Positions 1-12,100 of a stretch of DNA of 60,000 bases are shown here, piece after piece. This stretch comes from Lineus longissimus. Lineage: Eukaryota > Nemertea > Pilidiophora > Heteronemertea > Lineidae. The notes under the pieces were generated by a model. The model did not search any database. It was not told where the DNA came from and saw nothing but the letters and a program-made list of their open reading frames with translations. The position numbers and the translations under genes were made by a program. Positions within the stretch are counted from its first letter, which is position 1; every line of letters begins with the position of its first letter. The stretch covers positions 26,679,491 through 26,739,490 of the forward strand of contig NC_088310.1 of the NCBI RefSeq assembly GCF_910592395.1, read 5' to 3'.

Positions 1-54
1 TAGTCTGAGTATTGAGGACAAGACAAGCCTACATCAGGGCATATGGATACTCAC

Positions 55-135
55 TGTAGCGTATAGGCCCTTCACCATAGCGCGGGTCTTGCAGCAGAGG
101 AGGGTTCCTAGGTGGACGGTCGACTGGTTCACGCC
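55..135 (-). CDS. HNRNPL: HNRNPL exon 10, start of Pro/Gly-rich linker
   Basis: The exon is 81 nt, with acceptor GCTTTCTGTAG and donor ACA|GTGAGTAT. Its first two bases complete the Gly codon from exon 9. It then reads REPVDRPPRN, PPLLQDPRYGEGPIRY and one further base. Vertebrate hnRNP L has RQPPLLGD plus a Gly/Pro/Tyr-rich linker before RRM3 at this point. The phase (enter 1, leave 1) fits. The next exons are outside the window. Confidence 0.88.
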
Positions 136-3100
136 CTACAGAAAGCAGAGGACTCGCATTAGAACACAGTCATATAATACAAAAGCAACAAAGAAGGTTT
201 CAGCCACATTTCAGGAGAGGACAGAGAGAGGGAGTTTACGCTAACAAGTGGAATGTTAGCGTCTTTTTTCTACACCCAAGAAGTGCCCTCTATCCAGGAA
301 CTCAGTGAAGCACATCAGTGCCGGCCCAGCAAAAACTCCTTCTCCTCCTTTCAGTTTACGACATCTACCCTTACTATTCATTCATGAGCATCCAAGGAAA
401 ACATCACACATCACATCATCAAGGAAGGTCCTCTCACAGCTGGCTCCATCCATTGCAAGCCTTGCATTTTGGTTTCAGCATCAGAACATAGATGTCTCCT
501 GCAGCAAAACATCCTGAAATTCCAGCTTGTTACCACGGACGGAAAGGGCCTAACACTAACCACAGGCCTAATAATCATCTGGTTTACAGTCAATGAATCA
601 TTGATGAACTTAACATTGAATGCATTGAGCATAGGATGCCAAAGTGTCGCAAACTTCCAAGTTGCCAACTCCATACCTTCATTCCAGAAGAGTTACATGT
701 ACCTCTACCAATCAGATTGAGCACCTCTATCCGCAGATTCTCAAGCCTATAGATGATAAGCAATGATAAAGTATTATTCAGTCTTGAATTACGACGAGAG
801 AGGAGACATTATCAAACAAAGGATGGAAATGCTTTCTTGTTGTTTTTGCTTGTTGATTTGTTGTATACGTCTGCAGAATGGGTGACAATGACGTCTGCAA
901 AATGGGTGAATATTCCAGTTCTGAATTTATTTTGGAATACTTTTGTTCAGTTTCTTCTGTAGGAAGTTTTGGAATTGGCATTTGAGTTTATAAATTATGA
1001 ATTATGTTGCCCCCCATGAAATGTTATGGAATTGGTCCGTTTTTGCTTGAATATGGTACATACAGGCAACTACAACTTGGAAGTCTGGTTTTATGTCAAT
1101 TCAGCAAAACCCTGGATGGGTCGATGTCGCTTAGCTTTATTCAATTCTTGATGCGGAAGCCAAGTAACACACAGAAAGCAAGACATTTTATGACATTATA
1201 GCACATTCAGTCAGAAGAAAACAGCAGAAAATGGAAAATAAGAGACAGACAAATGGTACATGAAGACAAACTGAGAGTAAAAATAAAACACTGAGACCGT
1301 TTTTTCTACAGTGGTTTTTTCAAGAGTAACCATATTTTCTCCCAACCAACAAATTTTTGAAGGAAATCTCTCACAAAGTGAACACTCTTTACTGAAATGA
1401 AGCATTGGCCACCCCTTTGCAATTCATATTACAGTGCTCATAGTGCACAGTTAAATATCATAATTCTATAATGCAACTGGGAAACTTTTTTAGAAAATAT
1501 TGACAGCCAGGTGCAATTCACACATTTATGCCCGAGATTATACATGGGAACACTGAACTGTTTATTTAAAATATAGGGTAATTTACCAACTAAAACAGCA
1601 ACTCCAGTGTGAAAATACCATCATTCAGATATTCATTTTATATCAAGGCAAACCAAAAGAGCACTTCAGTAATCTTCAATATTGTACAAAATAACCCTGG
1701 GGCTCAGGTTAATAACACTGGGGCTCAGGTTATTAACCTCCACATACTCCTCATAGTAAATCCTTGGTACAAAACCTTAAAGACTTTGAGAGGGAGTAAA
1801 AAATGGCCAATCCATCGCCACCACAGTATCGTAGAAAGATGAAAGGAGGCACTGAGAGCAAACAGATTAGACACCAGGCAGAATCTACGAGGTGCTCTGA
1901 TAAGAAACGCAATAAGTGAACATAACAGGCAAAGAGGATGCAGAAGAGAAGTAATAGACAGGAAAGAAGGGGGCATCTCATCATGCATTTGGTATAACTC
2001 AGCTCAACAGGTTTCCGCTGAAATTGGTTTGCCATTTTCACCAACCCTCAGAGTATCTGGGTTTATGATACAATGATACCCACCTATGTCTCTTTAGCAA
2101 GCTGAGGGGTCCCATGGTATACTGCTGTGTTCAAAGACAAGGGGTTCCCTAGCAAAGGCGAAGAAATTAGCAAACACTTGCCCTTGTCAGCCTGCCCAAG
2201 ACAAAGCAATGAAATCAGAAAGCATTGAAAGTGCTCTCATTCTTAGAGATATATCTAAAACATCTTTAAAACAGCAGCAGATGTTGATAGGGTCCCGAGG
2301 TAAAGCCGTATTTACCCACAAGGGTGTCTGTGGCAAAGGAGAAACCCAAGCAACCAATCAGGAGAAATGGGGAAAGATCAAAGGAGTTAAGAAGAAAAAA
2401 ACATGAGGTTCTTTTATGGTGTCTTTGATGGCATCGAAGATTACATCAATGTGCTCTGTGACAAGATCGTGGAGAAAGTCAGCATCAGAATTGACAGAAA
2501 ATCTTAGAATATACGCATGTACCCAATTGTAGATTGGATTGGAACGTGTTGCATTAAAGTTAAATTTGAAGTGCGTTCGCCAAAACTCATTATGATGTTT
2601 GCTGACTGTTCATTTGTTTTGGCGCACAGAGGTGACAAGAGACAAAGTCTGAAGTGTATTTCACCTCTACTTGGCAATATTATCAGTAAGTATTCTGTGT
2701 AAATTGTACACCCGTTTTTGCCACGTAGGATTGAACTCAGCTCCAAGGAGCACACATCAAGAAAATAAGGTAAATATGACACAATGAGGTTTTTACCAAA
2801 GGCCATGAAATATTTTACACCAGTTTCAGCAGTTCATAAGAAGTGGCCATCTTTGATGGATGGGGAGATTAGTAATTCTGTAAGAAGGAGATTTCAGCCT
2901 CCAGGTTAAGGCAAGATATGCTCCTTGAATGTGGTATTGAATGGGTAAGTTGAAAGGAAGGTTTTTACCAAAGCATGATACGAGGTGTTCACATCATTCT
3001 TATATTTTTGGGAGCAAAGTGTCTAATGTGGTCCTTTGATGTTGTTGTAAATTGGTTCTGGTTTTGAAGTATTGCCCTAAGTTTTGAAAATGTTTCCCAA

Positions 3101-6100
3101 GGAATTAATATCAAACCTTCATCAAATGAAACATTTGTTTTACAAACCATCTCTCAAATGGATAACTTGGAAGATTTTGCAAGAAAATTGAAAATAAATG
3201 TGGTCTTAGAAAACACTGCTGAATGAAAAAGATCATTTGAAAACCGGATTTTACCAAATTTAGATTTTCAGATTACCTGCATGTGGTAAACAAAACTATA
3301 AATTCAACTAAAAGGTGAAATCGTGATAAAAAGTGTAACCAATTCTTTGAAAAGACAGAAAGGTAGAGATAAAAGACGACTGTAACATCACTAGAAGCAA
3401 ATGCTAACATTTACATGTAACATTCATCAACCAATTAATGCACAGGAGCAAAATTAAGTCAACATGAAATACAAGTGCATCCAACTGAAAAATTTACAAA
3501 AGCTTTTTAAAAATTGTTCAAATAAATTTCGGGCCGAACAAAATCTCCACACAATGCTGCCACATCACGGCAACATAGAAACTGCCCACAGATGCATCAA
3601 GTCCAAACCTTACTTCAAGACGAGGCTCAAGTCATAAATAGCACTTGACAATGCCCCCTGGTGTGTTAAACCGGAGCTAATGCAGCGTCAGCGAACTCTT
3701 CTGGTGTAAATCCTGTCTTTAGGTTACATTCACTGCACATCCGATTTTAGATTTATAACAATTTTATTTTGTATAATCCTGGGTCGACACAGTGTTTTTA
3801 GTATTCTTGTAGATAACGATTGTCTCTTGTGCGTGTCTAATATCCGATGCTCGAGTGTGACTATGAATTTTAATCCTCAGTTTGCGTGTAGATGCAGCGA
3901 TTTATCCTGATCTCTCCAAGATTTAGAATTGCAAGACTCAACATGGACTGTTTAAATGCAGGAATATTTGGCTCCCTTTGCTCTGTGATGTGATGTTTTC
4001 CTTGGATGTGTATGAAGTGTATATATTACGCATTTCCATTCAATCGTTTAAAGACTGAGAGCGCCCTCTCTATGACAATGCAGAAGGAAATCTGTTATCG
4101 AAAATTCCCTAATCATTTAGGGTTCCCCGCTTGCATGCCTAAACTGAATAGCGAACCAGGCATCTTGCTCATTTTTCAAATGTTGCAGTTGTTTTTTTAG
4201 GTATCAAGCTCTCAGTCTTTAATAAAACATTCAAAAGTACATATTAATAGATCATCATGAAAACAGGGGAAGTCTCCACAGGGGCCTCAAAAACACATCA
4301 AATACAATTCCAGTTAAATTCATTATTTTATTCACACTGTATTTATCAAGACTGGCTCATGAAACACAAAATAAATTTCATGGGGAATGGTAATTTTATC
4401 AAACATACATGTATAAGGTGAGAGGAACTTACTACAAAGATTTCTTGTGGAGTGATAGGAATATTGTAATCCTCAAACCACTCGTGTTCTGCTCAACCTT
4501 CAAAACAATGCAGATTACAACAAGTTTTACAGGATTTCTCAACCTTTTTTGCTCAGTTTTACTTTAATATGACAGGCGACTTACCCAATGACGGATTAGT
4601 ATAATCCCAACTTTCACTGTCATTTCTGTGAACGTTGAGACGTTTGGGCTGTAGGGGAGAAGACGCATAAATGTTAAATGACAGTATTAACTTCAAAATG
4701 GGACAGAGACTCAATTTCCCACAAAAAAACGACGTCTCAGGCACGAGTTTGATTCTCATGTCAGCAGGTGCAGTTACATCTGTTACTGATCAGAGCAACT
4801 TAATCAATAGCCTAGAGGCGGAGAACACTACAGACTGTAAGGAAATTGTTGTGGAACTTGAATATTGCCTTTTAACCCTCATACTGCCCAAGAGTGGTTT
4901 GAAATTTTCCTGTCAGCATCATGCCACTGTCTGGATAGCGCCACAGTGCAACTCAAGTAGAGGGTACCTTCTCTCTTGATAACCACATTTCCACTCTCTG
5001 GTTGAACTGTTTACTCTTACCACAGAAATGTTCATGGATTTTGTGTTTTGCCGGGGGAAAAAACGGCAGTTAGAGGGACGAAAAATGATACGGTACTTAC
5101 ATTTGCGAATTCAATCTTTAATCGACAGCAGCCTGAGTAAATATCAGCTCCATTAAGGGCAGCCTTGGCTCTCTTGGCGCACTCCACTGAGTCAAACGTA
5201 ATGGACCGTTAAGGAGACAATACCAACATGTCGGAAGTCATAAAGTCAAATGATGGATGATGACAGATGGAGCCCTTGTCAACATTGAATCACGTCTGCC
5301 AGATTACTGCAGGGACCAAGATTACAAAGACGTATTATAGAACTTTGACTGAAATCAATACAGAGGACTCCAAGCCCCATATGACTTTCTAACTCACGAC
5401 TTATCCTTAAAAGGTACCTATGCTCTTCATCTCAATTCACTTTTGTAACGGCTTGTTGCATTCGGCTACGGTTTGTTTCCAATTCGGGTTGTAGGCCATG
5501 GGCCAAATCCAAAAAGCCATAATTTTTGACAACCGTCCCAGTAACTGATTACTTGTAAAAGGATATTCGACCATGGCCTGGACACCATTTTTCTTAAAAA
5601 TAACAATCCTCTGTACATCTCCATGTGGCTGGCAGATCGTGTGCATCACATCCTGAAAGCCAAGCATGAATCTTAAGAAAACTTAAAGTAACTTGTCAAC
5701 TTGGCAGTAACCTTTGATGAAATTGAGATATGAAGCCCCTAAATTTAGGTATGAAGCTTTGGCATGGGATATCGCCCCCCTACTTTGACATCAGCACCCG
5801 ACAGCAAAAGTATGTGGTAGACTCTTTCAAAGGACTGTGAGGGGAAGGGATCTTACTACCTTGAACCAAGCAATGCTCACCAAAAGAGATACAAATCTGG
5901 CTTCCTTGATTTGAACCTGGCCCTACCTAACACTAGCAATAGATCAGTCAGACTTTCACTTACCACAGTGATAGGGTAATTTGGATACAAAATCGTGAAA
6001 AGCAGGATATGGTTGGCTCCTTGTTGTTCTCCATCGGTACCGCTGGAAAAAAATACAACATACAATAGAGAGTTTCCACACAATCCCAACTCCCACTCAG

Positions 6101-9100
6101 ACGTCATCGCCGAGGTTGAAGTACAGTTATCTGGTGATTTATACGATTAAGTTTCAATGAGGAACATTTTCATAATGATACTCCACCAACATTATCAGTT
6201 CATACTTGTGGTTACTGGGGGTGTAGAGTATAAGGTTTAGTGATGCATCTACTCACGGAGGTCTTTGTATTCTCTTGCTGGTGGAATAGTTGAAATATGC
6301 TTGGGCACCAGCAACGTACATGGCTGTACTCTGAAAAACATGAATACAAGCAAACTTTAGCTTATTTTGACTGCATTTCTCAATCAATAACAATCCTATG
6401 AGTTCTTTATAGTCACTGGCTGTAATCTAAAGGAAGAGAGACTTTTGATGAAAGAAGCTTGGATCAGATGCGCTGGTCATCAAGACTGTTCAAAGTTCTT
6501 GTCAACTATGACATATCGCGACACAGCAGCAATGTCTGTCAATTAGTTACTAAAGTGCATTCATCTGGATTCAAACATCATTTAACCAGTCAGACATGGT
6601 GTATATAGATCCACATCAGCATTATCAACACAGCTGTGACCAGCACTGAATCAAATCATTCGATCTCTCCATCACAGGACACCAAACACAACAGCTAACA
6701 TTGATCGCCATACTCAACCTCACTGTAACTGTAGAAAGAACATGTGCACTGCAATCGTACAGTGGAATCAACCCCCATCAAATATGCATCAAGTGAGCTT
6801 GGTTTACCAAGGTCGTATGGCTAAGGCGTGAAAGTCAATTAGCACCGAGGTTGTGGTGACAATTCTCACACTGTCAGGTGAGAATCCCTTCAAAGAGGTA
6901 ATACTGGTGCCACGTTTCCCTATGTTGTTCATGAGACATTGGTTTGCCACTTTCACGACGTCACAGGCTTCGTGGCTTTGCAGCATTTTCTACCACCGCC
7001 TGACATTACGTCATGCAAGTCATCAACAACATGCTAGTTTATCAACAGCTCTCCAAGACAAGAAACCACCAAGAATTGTCCCTCTTCGAGCCACGATACT
7101 GGTCCCTTACCAAGCTATAGGAACTAGTTTCATCTACTCTCCTACCCAAGAAAATGCCGGTTACCTAATCTCTCCTACCCAGGAAACCATCTACAAGATT
7201 GAGCTTGAAACGGCCAAGGAGAAATGAGAAAGATGGAAACTGTAGGGAAACAGAGATAATCCATGAAGGGTGCAAAGAATGCCAAGAATCTATGGTAATT
7301 TATCACCAGAGCTAATGCATGATTCTACCTTTGACTGGATTCTACGTCTACCCGTAGTAAAGCTAGAGAAGTGCCCTGGAATTCTTACCTTGTGACCCCT
7401 CATTCTTCCAGGGGGTGGCAGAAGCACCTTCTTGGAACCCTGAACAACAACCAACACATCTATTTTTAATACTGTGCGCTCCCTCAGTACAAGATACAAA
7501 ACAGACAACATTTTGACATTCTTTCAGAAACAAATTACCAACTTTGTAATCAGTTAATTTCCAAGCAAATTCAAGGATGATGAAAGGGTATTGATTCCCG
7601 GTCCACTGGTCACCTTCCTGGGTGTACAGCATGTTCAAAGAGCCATGAAGTTTAAAAACAGTACCACGATTGCTCAAGAAAGACCAAACCTCAATCTTCT
7701 CCATACCTTATTCGCCTTATTGCCATGGTGACTACCATTGTCACTAGCAACCAACTCCTTCTCCTTAGCAACCACATCCTCCTCCTTAGCAACCTCGACA
7801 GAGTCGACATCATTTTCCTTATCAGACATGATGAAAACTTGCACAAAAAGGAAAAGTTATGAACAAGACTTGCCCGGAGCGATTAAAATGGCGGTCTTAA
7901 TATTCAGAAGAATTGATTTCGGTGGCGTCTGCTCCTGGTGACAGATGGGGAAAACAATTGAGCTCAGCTTGTACTGCTGGGAGGAAAACTTGTGCAGAAA
8001 ACTATTGATTGATTGAGACTTGGCAGGTTGATCTGCACAGATTGATTATACCGTAAACCCAGTTTGTAAGATGCAAATTTCAATTTGAATTTCCAAATGG
8101 AGAAATCAGAATAATTCAATATACTTTAAACTGCTTAAGCCTCAATTGCAAACAATCAGTGCAGTGGGTGGGCCCTGTTCAGCGACACATGACGCTTTTA
8201 CAACAGAAGTTGTCTATTAGTTTTTTATGTGCAGGTTCGGCCAGGTGAATATCTTATGGTAATTAAATGATGTTTAAACTGTACTCTGAGTAATCCATTC
8301 CCCATCAAATGCCACCAGGTGTTGTAATTCTTCAGAAAATATGTGAAATTAGTTCTTACCAGTTACCTGTGGCCCACAGTTGTTGAGCACATTCAGCACT
8401 GCAGTGGTGGAGTTGTTTTTTTCCTCCAGGTTGTGGGATCAATATGCGAGTAACTTTTCAGTAATCAAGTTGTACTTGGATGAGATCATGTTCCACGCAT
8501 AAATACAGGAAAATATTGCTTCAACACCGCACATATAAACTGGAGTGCACATTTGTGGCGTTGCATTTCAAGGAAGGTGGTTTGAGGTGGAATACCAGGA
8601 GCTGAGGGAACACCTTGGGCCTTCATCCCACAAGCACTGAATTCATAATATTGTTATTCCGCAGCTGTTTTGAAGCAAGATTTGAATCAGCTCTCCACAA
8701 CACCATTCTTAGGCTTAACATTATAAGTTCTGTCTGATGGGCAAGGTAGTGATTGAGCACATTTAAGTAAATTCTAATAATAACACCACTTTAGTTGTTC
8801 AACCTAGATGTTTTGAAGAATTGGTGACTACATGTTGTAGATTACTCACAAATTTGACTAACTTATCTGCCAAATGTTTTTCTTGAAGATGAAGCTGAGC
8901 AATCAGAGCGAGGTGGAGAGTGCCAACATATTTGTGGCATTCGTTTAGAACCTTGTTATTACCTTCATTATCACCTGTGATTGCCTCTTTATCTTCTCTA
9001 GTTCAGCTACACCACTCAGAACAGAAAATTTTTTTCAGCAGTTCCCCAAGATCTACAGAAAACACTTCAATAGTTTGAAAGCAGGAATGGCTGGTTTCAT

Positions 9101-12100
9101 CTCGACACACTTCCAAGGTTCTGAGAAGCCCTCAAGCTTTCTGAGCTCTCTCAATAGGCCTATCTTTCTATACCTGTCTGCACGGGACAGTGGTCTTGGT
9201 TTGCCAGAGTTTGAGATGAATCTTTATCGAAATAGTTGACGCCTTGAAGAAGAATGGACAGCCAGACCCAAAGAGACACGAGGAACGCCAATGTATATGC
9301 ATGGAGAGTGTAATTTTTAGTGCTGCCACCTGGTGTAAGACTATACGACTAATAACTCTGTATTGATTATTATGACACAGGTGAACAAACCAGAGGATCT
9401 GCTAACAGCCAAATAACTGCTAACAGGTTGGTAATTAGCTCAGGCTAAATCGCATTGGCAGATGAATGAGTTCAACCAGACTAGCAGTGTATGACCGGAC
9501 CAGATGTAGCAGTATAAGCACACTTGAGTTTCTCATCATTAAGATCAGGAGTCGAAATAAGTCAATGGACTTCAGCTTGGTCAGCAATCAAACTATTCCA
9601 AGGCAACCAACAGATCTCAGGTCCCTGTTTAGTAGGCTGGTCAAAGATGGCCAAAGACAGAGACGGCCCATGGTGTGGGCTCAGCATTTATCGACTGCAC
9701 TTGATGTCCAGGGAGACTTGTGACTTGGCGGAAGATGAGGTGAATATGGAATAGCAATCAGCTATCTGATGGTACGACGATTAGTTATTTTCAGAAATAA
9801 TCGCAGCGAAGATGAGGTACTAGCTGTCATGAATCAGATTGAAGACTTAGTTTACCCCTGAGCCCTGATGATTTGATGTTCCATCCGTGGGTGGCTTCAC
9901 CTCCAGTGATATCATTGTGTGAAATGATAAACACAGTAACTGCAGTGCAATTACAGTGTCAGATTCAAGGATAAATTGTTCTCCTCCCCAGGGTAATATA
10001 CATCTCATGTTTCTTTAAATAACGGAGCAAACTATCCTCTTCTTGATGATTGAGGGAGGATGCAGTGGTTTTCTATGGAGATTTCGTTCTTGTTTTGACA
10101 AAATTGCATGAATAGGATACAAAATAAGAAACATTAACGATATGATTAGCAAAAAATCTTGATGTCTTCATAAACGAGAGGTACTGTAAGTGTAATACAC
10201 TGCCTTCATTCAAGCATTCAAAGTTCTCTGGTACGTATCACGGTCACCACAGGGTTTCGAGCAACCGAGAGCCACAGACCAGCACATTACACGAGTTCTG
10301 TTGATAAGCTGTATTCAGAGCTGAATAGATCATTTACCAGTTACCTCTGGCTTATGAAATCACTGAAAGTCACTTACTATCTGGAGGTAATGAAGATAAA
10401 TCAATTACTGTCTGATTAACGAAGATGAACTCATCAGATGCACACAGCCTCTTGTAAATAGTCAGCAATTAGGCGGACTCGGGTGCGTACAGGCTGGTGG
10501 TGACAGCCGAGACGAGCACGGATGGATGGTTAGGGACGACCAATGAAGAAAGGTCTGCTAGTTTGGTGGCGTCCAAGGTTAGTCAGTTTGAACCAAGGGT
10601 AGTGAGTCCGAGCTGAGTTGTATAAGATTTATTATAGCGTAAGTTGGTAGATGGTAGGATAGCACAAATCCTCATAATTTTTATTTGTACACACTGTTGT
10701 TTTTATCATCGTTTTTCAAACTGCTCCTGGATAATGATTATACCGGAGAATATCAATGCCACATCTGACCATTACAGATTTAACAGAGTTAAAAACTGTG
10801 TCTCTCATATGGTAACATTAGCAAGACATCTACTCAGGTCGCTTCCATTAATGGCTCAACCCATCAAAGAGAGTTAAGAAGCTAAGAGCAAGTGGGAAAG
10901 GGATAGGTCATCAGAGACAGCCATTTAGAGCTTCCCTCGGAGATGACACAGAATCATCCATCTTCTCTTAATGAACGAGAGGAGGAAGCTGTGAGCAACA
11001 GGAAGGATGCTGCCAGGCAGCGGGCAGGCCGGGGAATTGGGCTGTCCTAGAGGGTCAGTTTAGATAAGCGAGGGCAAGCCGGGGAAGTGATATGACCATA
11101 GATAAGGCATCTTGTCACACAAGGCTCAAAAGATTGCAAAGTCCCTTTTACGGTGTAGATCAGGATGAAGTCTGGTGGCGAACTAAATCCGAAGTTTCCT
11201 CTTGAAGGTCTTTCAGCTTGGATGAAGTCATTGCCAAACAACTTACATCACGTTTATGGCAATAATCAGTTGAACTTTCACCACATTGTAGAGTAGACTG
11301 ACAGGTTAATCAAGTTAACACTGGTAACGAGCTTTGGTGAAGGCTCCAATGAAAGGCCTACCTGAAATCTAATTGGCTCTAAGTGTTGATTTATCTAATG
11401 AAAGCACCACTTTCTCAAGGTAGATTCGTGCCACTGATGGATTGCGTTTGATTGTGAATGAAGAGAGCTGTTAACTGGTATGTTGGGAATCATTCGTAGG
11501 ATCTCACCAGCTCATACTCTTCAAATATTGAAGTCAGTAACAGCATTCTACGGGATGATAATAGCAGTTTGAATCTTGTAAACGTTGTAGGACATCACGA
11601 TTTCTTCAACCCACCGATAAACTAGACTACCATACAAAATCAACATCATCTTTCAAATTGATAAAGGCATCTACAGTAGATAGTACAGCCAGCTGCAGCC
11701 ATGCTGGACAATGAAATACAACATATCCATGATCATTAAGTTATTTTATTCGGTCATTACCATTTAATAATGCCCGGTGTGCCGGGCATCTCAATGAACG
11801 TATTCTGATCAGGGATACCAATAGTGGTATATAAAACCGTCTTCTTGTTTTTATTCCATGATGATTGATTACACATCTGTCCTCATTGTTATTCAGATGA
11901 TGATAATGTCCGTTGATATTCATGATAAAATGGTAAAAACTATCACATTCTTTAACATTTTGATAATTATGTTCTCATACGTCATATCTGTTTCAGCTTG
12001 CATGACTAATTTATGAGAACAGAGTGTTTTTATTGGACAATTTCTCACGGAGGCGATCGGTCATAAAATGGACACAATGCCGAGTGGACTTTTCTGAACT

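Larger units (their letters stand above)
4649..6256 (-). other. Compact exon cluster: short introns 5, 6 and 8
   Basis: Intron 5 (6256-6043, 214 nt), intron 6 (5963-5653, 311 nt) and intron 8 (5100-4649, 452 nt) are GT-AG introns. They separate the RRM2 exons and flank the AT-AC intron 7. No repeat or RNA gene was recognised inside them. Their small size contrasts with the four 8.5-14.8 kb introns upstream, so the RRM2 block is compact while the RRM1 block is dispersed. Confidence 0.8.

Noticed and set aside
2403-2507. Short ATG-led frame reading MRFFYGVFDGIEDYINV, which superficially looks like coding sequence (the opposite strand also reads amphipathic)
   Set aside because: It is only 34 codons long, with no splice signals around it and no family match that I can defend.
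6853-7227. 124-codon plus-strand open frame
   Set aside because: It begins with GTG, has no recognisable domain, and lies antisense in HNRNPL intron 4.
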